Notes under the pieces: generated by a model
Told to the model about the DNA's origin: nothing
Seen by the model: the letters and a program-made list of their open reading frames with translations, nothing else
The model's database searches: none
Program-made: the position numbers and the translations under genes
Assembly: GCF_964355755.1 (NCBI RefSeq)
Contig: NC_092674.1
Location: 22,100,001-22,160,000, forward strand
Origin: Antedon mediterranea
Lineage: Eukaryota; Echinodermata; Crinoidea; Comatulida; Antedonidae
Direction: 5' to 3'
DNA length: 60,000 bases
Shown here: one piece after another, positions 12,198 to 24,690 of the stretch
Layout of the letters: every line of letters starts with the position of its first letter
Position numbering within the stretch: the stretch's first letter is position 1

Positions 12198-12704
12198 GCA
12201 CATGCAACAGCTTAATCTGAATATTTGTACTGCAAAAAATTAATATTAGATGCAAAGTATTGTATTCTTATATTTTCTGATTGTATGGATCACATGTTGT
12301 AGCATTATGACATTCAATCAACAGTCGATAGGAACATTAATCAAAACAGGTATCTGGTGCTAGTCAATTTAACATCATGCTTATAATTAAATTTAATAAA
12401 ATTTAAATTCAACAAAATAGTGAAAGTTTATGGAGTGAAATATTAGTAATCCGTCAAAAACAATTTGGCAACAAGTATAATTATCTACAAGAACAATCAA
12501 AAGAAAATGTTATAAAGATTGGTATATAACATATTTAATGAAATGTTATCACATATACTATTAATGCTATAAATGTATATTGTAGAGGGAGTATAACCTC
12601 TTTTTTTGTTTTAAAGTTTGACTATATTAAACGAGCTTTGTCGATATTGAACGAGTTATGATGGCTATTATCTAAGATGAAGTGCAACTGATCTTACACT
12701 ATAC

Positions 12705-13656
12705 TTAATCAATCTCTAACCCAGGAAAGTATAACCTCTTTGTTAAAGTGTATTGGGGAGATGGAACCTGACCGCCACCGCCGCTGGTTTTCTTGCAGCT
12801 GGTAATCTTGAAGCTGGCAATCCTGCGGCTGGTAATCTTGCTTACTTCATAATTCACATGTGTTAGAATATCTAGAATGTGATCGGTATGATGACGTTCT
12901 TCCAAAGCTTTTGTAAGATTTCTAATGAAATACGAACCATGTTTCCTGTTCCTCTTTGCCTTTGCAAGAGGTGTTGTCGCGTATCCAAGAAGAAAATCGG
13001 GGACGCTGGGATTGTTTTCAGGAGTAAGCTTGTCTTCCTCTGTTTGTTTATAATTTCGACACGCTTGTATAAAAAATACTTTTGGTTTGCGGCTAAGACT
13101 TTCACATTTATCTGGTCGAAGACCATCGGCGAGTTCTATTATATTACAAGTCTCTCCATCACTACCCGCAACTGTGCCAAGACCACCATGAGACAGTATA
13201 CAGCAAACAAAACAATCATATTCTGTATGATCACGTTTTTGCATGTCAGACATCACATCCTTCATCTCCTGAGAAGTTTGGTTGCGTTTCACCTCAACCA
13301 GGAATCCCAAATATTCAAAAACACACTTGAGATTCACTAATTTGATAATGGAAATGATGGCAATTAAATCTTACATATTTATTATAATAGCAGTTTCTGC
13401 TAAGAAATTTGACATGCCTGTCACATGGTTAACACATATCAATATTACATATATTGCATAGGCCTATTATCCTTCTACAAATAGAATTCAGTTAAAATAA
13501 ATACAAAGAAAAACAATATTTTGTATATACCTTCATCGACTTTAGAACCTTTTCTTTTCTTCAATCTTCTTCCTTGTGTAAACGTAATGTTGTTAACAAT
13601 TAGGCATATTCCACGTGGAACGCGGGTCATGCTGTATTGGGGCGGTCTTTCGCATT
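12705..13656 (-). CDS. Caspase-8-like gene 2 (two caspase exons)
   Basis: Exon 13656-13531 (acceptor TTTTATCAG, donor GTATAT) encodes PRGICLIVNN and ends GSKVDE. Exon 13336-12705 (acceptor AAATTAG) completes p20 and p10. The junction is phase 1, as in genes 1 and 3. The catalytic His is in CILSHGG and the catalytic Cys in FFIQACRN. The pentapeptide is QACRN where caspases normally have QACxG. YCILSHG-like context, DFLLGYATTPL and the final strand QYTLTKRLYF match caspase-8-type p20/p10. An acidic TEEDK after the active site could be an interdomain cleavage site. The p10 part carries an inserted pentapeptide repeat (12783-12842). The protein should be a cytosolic cysteine protease cutting after Asp. 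The start exon is not established; see candidates at 14.0 and 14.5 kb. Confidence 0.85.
12783..12842 (-). repeat. In-frame 15-bp minisatellite in caspase gene 2
   Basis: Four consecutive 15-bp units starting GCTGG (12783, 12798, 12813, 12828) encode four related pentapeptides (SKITS, RRIAS, FKITS, CKKTS). They are followed by a four-Gly run in the loop before the last beta strand. Gene 3 lacks this insertion. Confidence 0.85.
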
Positions 13657-14007
13657 CTGATAAAAGTAGAAATGAATTATTATTGTTAAATAAAATAATT
13701 ATTACATTATTATTATTATTATTATTATAAATTAGCTTTAAGTATATATTAGGGTTTTAAATTGAAAGTGGAATAATTATATTTAAATCAGTAATTATGA
13801 TTATAAATCATTCGAATAAAAGTAGAGTGACATTCCAATATCATTTAAATTGACCACAGTAAAATAAGTATCAATCTTACCGACAGACGAAAATGTGTTT
13901 TTAATGCGTTGACAATTCAACTATAGAATAGTTGCATTGTCATTCAAACGTTTAATACAAAGGTAATCGGGTAAGAACATTGTAACTTGTATGTTGGAAA
14001 TACCTAC

Positions 14008-14510
14008 CGACATCTTCTGCTTTTGGTATAACGTCAGCATTAATGCTATAAATAATAATTTAAATACATCAGCAAAATAGAATGATTTATCTAATAAGCT
14101 TTACATATTTTTCCATATAATATACTTCATCTATCAGAAGAGTAGCCAATAATATCTCTTATGAAATGAAATTATGGATAGAACGTTAAAATACCGTTCG
14201 TTAAAAGATATACGAAAAACAATCGATCAATGTAAATACATATCGGTAACGGTTATTATCGGTATTCATATCATATAAAGATAATTGATTTTCAGGTAAA
14301 TATTTATTTCTGATTATTTCGCGAAATTGTCATGAAAAATTTGTCAGGCTGTACCAACCCTACCAGCCAAAAGCAACGTTATATTTTAATTTTCTTCCTA
14401 TTTAATTCCTAATATGTGATATAAAAAATATTACTAATGACTTAAATATGTTTACAATAACAATTTGATTACCTTTCGTTTGGGGAAGAGCATTGATTCT
14501 GCATTTTAGT
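14008..14510 (-). other. Candidate upstream exons of caspase gene 2
   Basis: Two short stretches resemble prodomain micro-exons of the sister genes. 14503-14473 reads CRINALPQTK before a GTAATC donor and matches RINALP of gene 1. 14045-14008 reads INADVIPKAEDV before a GTAGGT donor and matches ADI/VADI stretches of genes 1 and 3. Their donors are in phase 1, but the acceptor of the second fits phase 2, so either another start is used or these are decayed. I found no DED exon for this gene. Confidence 0.35.
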
Positions 14511-14561
14511 TGGTAAGAATTAATTCCACTTCGTTCCGTTTGATTTTATTATTGCCTAACT

Positions 14562-14622
14562 ATAATATTGATTATTCATGCGTGTAATGTGTTGAAATGC
14601 ATACATTACACGCATGAATGAT
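14562..14622. repeat. Short perfect inverted repeat
   Basis: Arms around ATTCATGCGTGTAATGTG (about 14573-14590) and its complement (about 14602-14620) are separated by a short loop; a cruciform or MITE end is possible. Confidence 0.6.
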
Positions 14623-14640
14623 TTTGAAAATATAAATAAA

Positions 14641-14745
14641 TATATATACCATGAGAGCCCCAGTGGTCTAATGGTTAGTACATTTGCATATCAAACAGAA
14701 GGTCCGGGTTCGAGTCTCGGTTGGGGCGACTTTTTCTAATTCTCA
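14641..14745 (+). repeat. tRNA-like part of the SINE, forward
   Basis: tRNA-like 14657-14728: GCCCCAG pairs with the TTGGGGC end, the A-box TGGTCTAATGG and the B-box GGTTCGAGTC are intact, and the apparent anticodon is ATC. The anticodon stem has mismatches. The 5' SINE module is missing, so this copy resembles a bare tRNA, but it shares the family's diagnostic loop and downstream CGACTTTTTCT. I treat it as a SINE fragment. Confidence 0.7.
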
Positions 14746-14749
14746 AAGA

Positions 14750-17700
14750 TAAGTATAATAAAATATGATATCAAAAGTTCACATATACTAAAGTTTAGCA
14801 GGTTTTACGGTTCTGCTTCACAAACGAAAAGATGTGTCCATTATATCATAGTGAAATTCGGTAATACATATCTCATGTGTGTATCATATGTGCTTTATCA
14901 TGTAAAGTTAGGTTAAGGTACATAATACAAGTGATACACATTGTGCATGATTTTTGTCCAGGTTTACGTAGGCTTCGTGAAATGACAAATGCCATAATTA
15001 TATATACATGATAGCTATGTTAGTTATGGTGGAGAGAGTCGCCGTATTCCTTTAAAGAAATTTCTATATTTTTCTGAAGAAATATATGTCCACCCGATTT
15101 TGCTACTGTCCACAGGTGCTATCTGTAAAACTATAGCAAGTTATACACGTTGCTGTCTGCTATAAATGCTGTACTTTTAACACACGGTACACTGTCTGTA
15201 GCACAGTGTGTGTTGACAATTTATAATGATGTACAACCATAGGCAGGTTTTCGTACTGCCATGCAAGAATGGATAGGTGTTTTCCGCCGCTTTTAGGCTT
15301 TCTAGTCAATTATTGTTATTATTATACGAATTACGTAATTAGTCTAGTAGCTCATCTACCTTTTTAGCAGGGCATAATGAATATTGTAGCTAGGCTAGGC
15401 CTACTAGTCTAGCGGGAAATCAACCAATTATTTGGTTGGATACGAGTTTAGGGTAGGAAGTTAAGTACGAGTTGGCATGGGTACGAGTCGACCAGGGGTG
15501 AATCGACCAGAGTACACCCGGCCGCCCTACTAGAGCATAGGCTACAGGCCTGCAGGAATGGGAAATCTGTCCTAGCTATAGGCATAGGCCTACATTGGGA
15601 CGCCCAAAAAAGCCATCCTATGAGCATAAAAAGGCCTCGTAGAGCCAGACATGTTAACATATACTACACAGTACTAGTACGTCTACCATTTATTATAGTT
15701 CCATGGTACTACGGATCACTACAATCTAGGTCTAGCAGGCTAGGGTAGGGTTCCAGTAATTTCGGTCGCGTTTTTCCAGGGGGGCATGTGAGAGGTGAAG
15801 TAGGTTAGCCCAGCTAGGCTAAACTAACATGTAAGTAGTATTCTACCATGGGATGGGAACGAGTCGGCATGGGGGTACGGGTTGATCTTTATCCGTATTC
15901 TAGGGTGCTGGTCAACCCGTAACGTACCCATGTCAACTCGTACCAAACTTGGCTAACTCGTACCCAAATAATTGGTCAACTCGTACCAATAGCTTTATGG
16001 CTTTATTGATAGCTGGGTTCAAATCTAGGTTGGGACGGTTTTTTCTCATTCTAAAACAGATTTCCTTATAATAATAAAATAATATCGACCTATAAATTTA
16101 ACTGTAATATTGTATTGTATACATAGGCCTAATATTAGTAGTAATAGTAATTCCCATTGCATTATTTTATTATTATAATATATTTTACGGTTACCCCTTA
16201 ATTATACTATAGTATAACTTCCTTGTTATATTTTACAATATTTTCTTCATAATTCAAAAATTTTTTTTCACTTATCAAACTGAATCATCACACACCAAAT
16301 CTCATGAAATCTCTAGTGTATTTCTCCAAGCTAATCCAGCTACATGGTATTGCCTTGAGGCTAAACTACACTGTATACTGGGCACTACCATCATTCCTGG
16401 CCCGTCAACTTGGACCACATTATGGTTCAACACAGTCGTGTACTACTGATTCCAAATAGTGAATTACATCCTGTGGTCAAGGATTTATTTGCACTTATGC
16501 TTATTTCCTCCAACATACAGAGTACGTAGGGCTTTTAATTTGCTTTTATACCTGTTAATTAAAAAATCGTTTATGCCTATTGTTGCATAAAGATCAAATT
16601 TAGACTGTAAATACTGGGATGATCACCCTAAATTTTCTTTTTCATTGAACAATTTTATATTTCACAGCCAGAAAAAAGCATACAGGTTTTTTTTTATTCA
16701 TAACTGTTGAATTGCATCCCAATACATGGTACCTATTGGTATTATATCTATAATAATAAAGTACTCTCTTATAAATAGATGTATCTCTCCAAACTACTCC
16801 AACTACCTAATCTAATAATAGTACTATTAGCATACTAGGCCTACTGTACACTTTGTAGACAAGAAATAAGTTGTATCCACCTAGAGGACTTATGTTAGTA
16901 CTGTACAGTCGATCGTCCTCTCACTGGTCTGGTCAACATAATCTACGCCTAGATTATTACAGTAATTAAAGTACATTATTACAGAGATTTTTTTTTTTCA
17001 GAAATCAAAGTTATGTGTATAGAAAGCAGTACTCGTATTAAAAACTAAGCAGGTTGTACTCTTGAACGCAAACTGGCAGGAAAATTTTGAATATTTGTTG
17101 TTGTTGAAATGATGGAATCCTAACTTCAATTTCCACGAACTGGAGACGAAGACATATTACAACCCTTATATTTAAATTTTTTTGGATAGAGCTCCATGTA
17201 AATTCATTAAAGGCTATATGATTGTTTTATATTTTAATATGTGATAGTAGAAAATCATTGTGTATAATGAGGACTATGAATCTGATATTTACTTGCATTC
17301 TCATCTTTTTAAAATTTTATTTATAATGCTGGTAATGAATTTACTATTGAAAAAGTCATGTGTCCACTTATCTCAAATTGTGGCACACCTCTAACCTTGG
17401 TAATAATAATAATAATAATAAGATTTTTATAGCGCACATACCACTCCAGAGTGCTCAAGAACTGACTGTGTTCTATATGAGTACATTTAATTTGCCATAT
17501 AGTAGTGTTTCCACCATACTTCAACCTGGTAGTTGAATACATTTCATCGGGGTAAAATTATCACCTTTAACATAAAGTATCCTCCTGAAACATGTATTTG
17601 TACTGTACTGCATCTACTATTCATTTAATTACTTAATACTAATTTGGGTGATTTATGTCTAACTTCAGGAATGATCTGAGGCTAGAAGAACGAATTTCTG

Positions 17701-18945
17701 CACATATAATTTATATAAAAAATAAACCAATGTTTTCCTAAAAATTTAACCCCTAGGTTGATAACTAACAAAGAAATTATTGAAATTGTGTTCTCACAAT
17801 ATATGTGTACTGTATCTACATATGCATACTGCTGTACTTGTTTTTAACCGCAAAATGGCATTAAAAAAAAGAATGTTTTATAATTATTATGTTGTTTCCA
17901 AATATTAAAGGTCTGAAACAGAAACTAAATGTTACCAAACTATGTTTTTGAAAATCTCTATGATATAATATAATAATATGAACATAATATTAAATTATAT
18001 TGACTATTTTTGATAATCATCATGTCCTTATAAATTCATTTATATTTCTTTTGTGTAATATAGTTCATATATTATGTATTAAATAAATTGGTAAGGCCCT
18101 ATACTGTTTATATTTAAGGAAAGTTTATATACACTATTATTTTATGCCTACCAATATTAGTATTAATTGTTTATGTAACTATTTTGTCTAATTGCATTAA
18201 TTTTTTGTATAGGCCAATGGCATTAATGTTTTCTCAAATCAAATTAGCCTAATAATGCCATATTTAGAAACATAATTCATTGATTTCTGATATTCTGTAC
18301 TTGTGTATGCATTACTAAAATAGTAGTTATTTTATTTCATTTATAATGTATGTATAAACTTTTATTCAGTTTTTTTTTTTACATTTTTAAGTTTAAAAAT
18401 TATTAAAATACCTATCTACCTTTCTGTTATTGTTACTATTATAATATTTTTTGAGGCAGATTGATTTCAATAAAAAAAATTTAAACAATCAATTTGATTT
18501 ATACTGTACTATGTTAGTTCAGTGTTGGTAGAATCTGGTGTGTTGGAGGTTGGTGATGTGAGGTGTATTTTTGTCACTTTAAGACCTAAATTAGATGTTT
18601 TCTGAAGAAAAGAAGTAAGTGGATAGGCTTTCAAACAACTCCAAGAAGATTCACACAAAAATAATTACTTCCCAATAAAATAGTATGTAACAGTGTATAT
18701 TACACTACATTGAATAAACTCGAGCGGAAAAATAACACGCATAAAAAAATCATTCATTTCCTTGTCGAAAAGCGCACTCTCTAGTTTTCTATTAATTTAT
18801 TAATAATTATTATTAATTAATGAGTAATATAAACTTATTTTTAACATTTAATGCTGGAAGCTGATTCTACTCCTAACAAGGTGTCATACCTCCAAATTTC
18901 GTCAACGTATTCAAAGCAGTTCAATAAATATCACATTGAACATTA
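14750..18945. other. Non-coding stretch with a foldback and small repeat tails
   Basis: No gene seen. 15415-15510 and about 15900-15995 form an inverted pair rich in the words TACGAGT/ACTCGTA, with arms such as AACCAATTATTTGGTT and AAATAATTGGTC. 16012-16070 is a decayed SINE 3' half (GTTCAAATCTAGGTTGGGAC then TTTTTTCTCATTCT). 17398-17465 is an (AAT)n run followed by TTTTATAGCGCACAT, a widespread retroposon end. Confidence 0.6.
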
Positions 18946-18951
18946 ACAAGG

Positions 18952-19743
18952 CCAACAGCCATTAAGTCGCGTGCTACAATGCATAGTGATACCGGACCGA
19001 CAGACAAACAGACCGACAGACAGACCGACAGACAGACGGACCGACCGACATAGTGAACTATACTGACCGAAATTACTGAACATGTTTAAAAATGTTGAAA
19101 TGTTTAAAAACATTTATATTTTTTTTAATTTACACGTGCGTAGCCTGTCACTTTTGACGTGCTCGTATAACGTAATTTCGAGTTGAAAAGTAAGTCAAGA
19201 AAACAGAAATCAGGCAAAAAGAGTGCGCAAAAACATTTAACGCGCAGTGCGCGCGCAAAAATCTGCGCACTCATGGCAATTTTGTAAACGCTTAAAATTG
19301 CCTGAAACGTACTCTTATTTCATCGAAAAAATTGAAAATTTTAAGCGCGCGTACGCATGCGTTACATGCGCTACGCACGTAATTGTATTGCCATATGATG
19401 ATTTATGCCCTGAAATTTATGAGTACCAAATTTTATTTAATTGTGATTCATGGTTGTTAAGATATGATTACAAACGTGATTTCGTTAAATCGTGCGTAGA
19501 CCGCGTAATTTTTTATTGCGCACCGTGAAAACATAACCACATCGATTCCTGGCCATAAGGAATATTCTGTGAAAAATTTACTTAGCTAGATTAAACTGAT
19601 ATCAAGATATGGTCATAAAGCGATAAAACGCATAGTGATACCGGACCGACAGACAGACAGACAGACCGACAGACAGACCGACAGACAGACAGACAGACAG
19701 ACCGACCGACCGACATAGTGAACTATAGAGTCGCTTCCACGCG
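18952..19743 (+). repeat. Repeat family A, copy 2 (most complete)
   Basis: Begins AAGGCCAACAGCCATTAAGT and ends with a hairpin (AGTCGC...GCGACT, 19729-19746) plus a short A run. It carries two GACA/GACC microsatellites (about 19003-19050 and 19644-19709), each between ATAGTGATACCGGA and CATAGTGAACTATA. The core has alternating CG words, unlike its AT-rich surroundings. A frame of 93 codons (19247-19528) is open, and part of it is also open in copy 3, but no protein family is evident. It ends inside the DIRS remnant. Confidence 0.75.
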
Positions 19744-19744
19744 A

Positions 19745-20131
19745 CTAAAAATTAGGGTTATGGATAGAATTTTGCTTAAGCAGATCCTCAAGAACTCCTA
19801 TGACGTCTTTTCTCGTTTCATTTTCATTTTCTTGTACATCATTTGCATGACTGTCAAGTTCGATTTCCTCACTACATTCGGCTGAATGGGTTTCTTCTTC
19901 GTCACTGACACTAGAAATGTGAGAGAATTGTGGTAACTGCTGTTTTGTTTCTAATGTTTGATGCTGTTTTTCTGCTGCATCGCTTGTGTTGTTTTTACAG
20001 TTCTTTGCTAAGTGGCCAGTTTTATTACAGATGTAGCATGACATTTTCTCGAGTAATTTTGGACATGTTTCTGTATAGCGAGGTGTTGGCGGTCTTAAAT
20101 TGAACACCCCTCTAAGAAATCTCTTAATCAT
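19745..20131 (-). CDS. DIRS tail ORF with a CCHC zinc knuckle
   Basis: 128 residues. The first 20 or so (MIKRFLRGVFNLRPPTPRY) are typical of DIRS elements just before the recombinase. They are directly followed by a retroviral-type knuckle, CYICNKTGHLAKNC, and then an acidic Ser/Glu-rich tail. A knuckle in this place is unusual for DIRS and suggests a junction of two sequences. The stop lies next to repeat A, so the natural end is lost. Probably not functional. Confidence 0.45.
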   Translation of the reverse strand: MIKRFLRGVFNLRPPTPRYTETCPKLLEKMSCYICNKTGHLAKNCKNNTSDAAEKQHQTLETKQQLPQFSHISSVSDEEETHSAECSEEIELDSHANDVQENENETRKDVIGVLEDLLKQNSIHNPNF

Positions 20132-22605
20132 TGGTTGATTACCAATACTAGTGAAATGTCACATCTAATGTTATAACTGATGTCACAGCCAGAGCGCTCT
20201 TTGCTGTGTTGATGGCACTATATCCGAGTCCATTTTGGTACTGTCTCCAAGGAAAGTTAGGACTTCGCCAGGAGTTGTTTGCATCGGATTAGTTTTCCTT
20301 TCAACGCAAAACTGCATCCATTGTTTGAGGTAGGTTTGATACTGTTTCCTCGTTGATCCCCTCTATGATTCCAAAATGATGGCTTGAGCTGAGCTTGGTA
20401 TTCAATTTGTCTTGAGTGATTCCAGGATAATCTGCAACATAATAATTGTAATTTATGAGATAGTGGGTGTTCCGCATTTGACCCCACCAAACCCAGTGTA
20501 TTTTTTCCCTTCTGGCAACACCACCGGGTCATCAATTAGCATTTTTTAATAATCTTGGGAACCATGGCTGAGTTGGCCATTTTGGTACTATTAATGTACC
20601 CTCTGCCCGATCCTGGGAAATTGTTGGTAAACACCTATCTATTACACTAAATTATGGCAATGCATACAACTTTAGATCACCTAAGTTTACTGTAAAAGCA
20701 TCTACAGCCACTGCTCCTGGGTCAGTGTGCCAAGATATGTAACATGGTAGTTGTTTATTTAGTCTGGTTGCGAATAGGTCAATATTTTCTTCGCCTATAA
20801 TACTCTTTTTTGGGTTATTAATTTCCATAAAATTATGTCTGTATGAAGCGTCCATTCGGATTGCTTCTTAAAAACCTAGATTATGTTTTACTCGTGGTAG
20901 GTATGCAGCTGATACCCATATTTGTCTAGCGGCACACCATTCCCACAATGATAATGCTAATAATTTACATTTTGTGGATTTTATTCAACCCATGTTATTT
21001 ATGTAGGTCACGGCTGTGACATTATCAAGTCGAAGGCGATAATGGACATTGTTAACATGTTTACAGAAGGATTGTAAAGCAAAAAAGGCTGCTTGCAGTT
21101 CCAAATAATTTATATTTGGTCCTATAACTTTAATATCTTCATTTGCTTTCCATCTGCCACCTATCTAGGCCGAGCAGTTTGAAGCTCCCCGTCCCAAACC
21201 ACTGGCATCAGTTTCTAGAATTATTACTGGGATTGGTTTGTGAATGTGCCTATTTGACTGCCTTATATTAACTAGCCACCATCCAGCTTCCCTTTTTATA
21301 TTCGCAGTTACTCGTATTTTTGCATCGTAGTTACCCTTATTAATTGTTAGGGCTTTTTCCCCTTGCCAGAAAAACATTAAGTATTTTCGGTGTAATTTGT
21401 GTATCAAAACAGAGTAGTATGCATCTTTCAGGTCTAATGATGCCATGAAACAGTCCTTTCTGGCAGCCTTATCAAACGTATCCATTTTAAAATGGTGATA
21501 TTGGACATAATTCAAGTATCACTCGAATACCCCCACCCTTTTTCGATCTCGTAAATATATTTGAGATGAACTCTCCAGTTTCTAATGTAGTTTGTTCTAT
21601 TACCCCCTTTTTTGTGAGTAATTTAATTTCATTATTAACGGCCTCAATCTCATAAGGTTTGAGTTTATTTATGGGTATGGAACCCATGTTGGTACAGGGG
21701 GGCGGGGGACACTATCAAACTTTTATAGCCTTGTATAATAGTCAGCATATTAGGGTCTGACGTATATTTTTTCCACTGTTCTAGCTTTGATGATAGTTGT
21801 CCCCCTTGAAATAATATTTCTTTCCCTTCTGGGTAGTTATAGAGTATACATACCTCATCCCCAGCATTTACTTTCCTGGAGTTTTGGCTTTGAAGGTCTG
21901 CCTTGTCGATAATGGTTTCCTCTTGGTTAGTTCATGTAGCTCTTCCCTAAAAAAGGTGTCCCTTGTTTGGGTGATTTCTATATGCGCCCCTACCTCGATA
22001 AGGTACTCGAAAAGACTGTGTTCCTTTTGAGTGGCTATATCTTGTGACAGTAGCGCCAACACCTCTTCCTGAACCGGTGTTGTTTGACCCTGCTGAGTCG
22101 TTAGCAGTGCAGTTATACCACTGATAAGAGGTATCTGAATCCTCTGTAATCAGAGGTCTTTTGACCTCGAGCTAGCAGTTACATTTTCCCATATAATCGG
22201 GTTCTCCTTAGGAACCAATAAGTTCGGGATATTATTTCCCGGAGTGGGGTATTTCTCCATGGTTTTTGTCATGTCTCTTCACCCAATTTTTCTGAAATCT
22301 TTACCTACGGCTGTTTGCCAGCTTGTCGTAAACGTTTGGCCCAGTGGGCATGTTGACCTTGAATCTATTTTCAAACCCAATAGATTCGCTTTCTATAGAT
22401 TTATCATATCTATGATTGTTGCCCCCACCTCTGGGCATACGCTCCCTGTGGGAGACTTGGCCTGAATCCCTGTGGGAGGCTCAGCCGCAGAACCGGTTAA
22501 TTCTACCACATCATTTGGGTCTTGAATTACGTTCCCAGTAGGAGACTCAATTCTAGGCCTATAAGCATATGGGTTCTTCCCGTAATACTCGGAGTCATCA
22601 TACAT
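19745..22605 (-). pseudogene. Decayed DIRS-type retrotransposon
   Basis: Minus-strand order runs from about 22.6 kb. First come gag-like fragments (22746-22393 with repeated PTG motifs; 22062-21868). Reverse transcriptase pieces follow: 21687-21487 has KKGVIEQ and EFISNIF, 21515-21165 has MASLDLKDAYYSV. An RNase H region is at 20855-20652 (DLFATRLNKQLP). Next is a piece starting RFLRGVFNLRPPTPRY (20131-19745), the usual entry to the tyrosine recombinase region. Frames are broken many times, so no protein can be made. The element is cut at 19745 by repeat A and near 22605 by an L1-type LINE. Confidence 0.8.
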
Positions 22606-22609
22606 ACGG

Positions 22610-23079
22610 GTGTTGCTAAACATAACGATAATTAAGACTTTAATAATGCCCATGCTTACTTTCTTGTTTACTGTGATAACCAATCCACCTATATCATTTT
22701 TTAAAACATTATATAAAATTCTGTACACTTTCATTTGGAATCGCAAACCGGGTAAAATAAAGAGAAAAGTAATTATAAATACAATAGAAAACGATTTCTA
22801 GATTAAGACAACCGGGGTCGTTGGAAAGGCATATGGCGAGAGTTTTTACACCCGGCTTGGGGTAGTTTGATTTGGTATTGTAATATATCACATAATGACT
22901 CAATTCTCAATACAATAAGTGACAATGTGTTTTTATCTCAAGTAATTAAATGTTGGCTCTCTGTTACTTTTAAGCAAATAAATGAGGTTGTAACGTTCCA
23001 CAATGAAATGTTATGGTATAAGGTGAAACGATTTTTTTTATAAATTGCTATATGATAGGGGTTTTACGCGTGTTGCTAA
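22610..23079 (+). pseudogene. L1-type LINE fragment, left half
   Basis: Plus-strand frame 22610-22801 contains ITIIKTL, NPPISFF and FIWNRKPGKIKRK, the conserved region just after the RT domain of L1-type LINEs. It continues with stops to about 23079, where the 12.3-kb insertion begins. The rest is at 35366-35950. Confidence 0.75.
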
Positions 23080-23175
23080 ACTGCGCAAACCTAAAAAAAA
23101 CCTGCGCAAACCTCCTCCAAATGGCTTCTTATTGGTTCTATCATGACTAGGAATATCATAGCAGGTAATTTTCAC

Positions 23176-23310
23176 TAGATACGATAACGACACGATAACG
23201 ACACGAATGACGTTGTCGTGTCGTCGTCGTAACAGGTCCGCGTTTACATTAATTGAACGATTTGGTAACGATTGTCGTGGAGGTGATGACATTGACCGTG
23301 ATACGCTTAC
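23176..23310 (+). repeat. Inner inverted repeat, left
   Basis: Starts ACTAGATACGATAACGACAC and matches the complement of about 30520-30632, including a second block CGTTTACATTA. Divergence between the arms is moderate. The pair would bound a 7.45-kb inner unit that contains the integrase remnant, the size order of a small or deleted Polinton. Confidence 0.55.
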
Positions 23311-23389
23311 TACTATGCAATGTTACAAATTGATAATTTGTAATTTATACAATAATGTTGCCAATTTTTTTTTTAAGATGGAGAATCAT

Positions 23390-24600
23390 GAAACAACTAT
23401 TTTTTATGTAACAAAATTTAATGACAAAATTAATTTTATAACAAAATTAATGATAAATTTAAATTTATGTAAAAAAAGATTCTTGATAAATTATTTTTTA
23501 TGTAACGAATTTCATGACAATTTTTGTTTCTTGTGTAACATGTTTCTGAATCTGAAATTAATCGACATACTAAATAAAGAAGAAATCTATAATTACGATT
23601 AAATTTATAAACAAATATTGATTCCCATACAAAAAAAAAGTATAAATAAATTCAATTATTTACGAAAAAAAAAAATGCATACATGATATTTACAAAATAA
23701 TTACAAAGGTTAAAAGTAAATTCTTTTATTTACAAGAATATTACACAAACAAGACTTAACAACTTAAACAAACTACTGAGCAAATGGACTGAATTACAAA
23801 ATATTTTATTCAACAACATAATTTTTCTATGTTACATAAGTTTGATAAAATCAATTGATGCAACTAATTCTTTGCAAAATAATTTTCTGTTACAAACTTC
23901 TTGTAAAAAATAAATTTATGTAACAAATTTCTTTACAAAATTATTTTTATGTAACAAATTTATCTTCACAAATATTTTTATGAAACAAACTTCTTAACAA
24001 ATTTATCTTATGTAACAAATTTCTTTACAAAATTATTTGTATGTAACAAATGTCCTTGAAAATATATCTAACATGACATAAATTAAATTTAAATATGTTT
24101 TATTAACATAATGACAGGTAAATAAAATTATAACACTGAATCATTATTTTTTTTTTTTTTCACAATCATAAATGAACAACAAACCTAATTACGGCCTAAA
24201 TTAAATAAATGTACAAAGTAAATTCAGTATAATATATTTTATTTATTTTTTGACAACTATCTTGACAAAATTTAATTATGTTATGCGGTATTTATTCTAT
24301 TCAAAGTGTGTCATCCTTTGTAAATGTCATTAGCTTCTGTCGGAACAATGGGTTTCTTTTCTTTGATCATGTAGATTTCCAATTTCAATCCATTTCTATA
24401 TGTCTAATCTGCAATCATTAATTTCCGTTCGCTCTTTTTTTGTTTATAAAATCTCTCAGTATACTAAGGATTAAAAATTACAATCGGCTCCGTATATTCA
24501 CATTTTTTTACCAAATTAAATGTTAATGTTGTAACTTTCTAAACACAAATAAATCACATACATAATAAAAACACATTTCCTGACAAAATTAGTTTCTATG
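23390..24600. repeat. AT-rich degenerate tandem sequence
   Basis: Many imperfect copies of a unit of about 30 bp, best seen at 23900-24060 (ATGTAACAAATTTCTTTACA). Apparent frames here are low-complexity Asn/Phe/Lys strings and I do not call them genes. Confidence 0.6.
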
Positions 24601-24690
24601 TTACAACTTCTTTTTAAAAACAAAAATAAAGGTTTTAAGTTGTAACTTTCTTGGTAATTACATCCATTATCATTTGTTTTGTCGAGCGTT

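Noticed and set aside
12879-13340. Long plus-strand frame opposite caspase gene 2
   Set aside because: Antisense shadow of the conserved caspase exon; no domain of its own.
13881-13920. Extra prodomain exon of caspase gene 2 ending SSV before GTAAGA
   Set aside because: Its acceptor phase (0) does not fit the phase-1 pattern and the phase-1 reading has a stop.
14657-14728. A functional tRNA gene
   Set aside because: The cloverleaf is nearly complete, but the anticodon would be ATC, the stem has mismatches, and the same sequence is part of a dispersed SINE in many copies.
23207-23602. 131-codon frame at the left end of the large insertion
   Set aside because: Asn/Phe/Lys-rich low-complexity translation of AT-rich repeat and inverted-repeat sequence.
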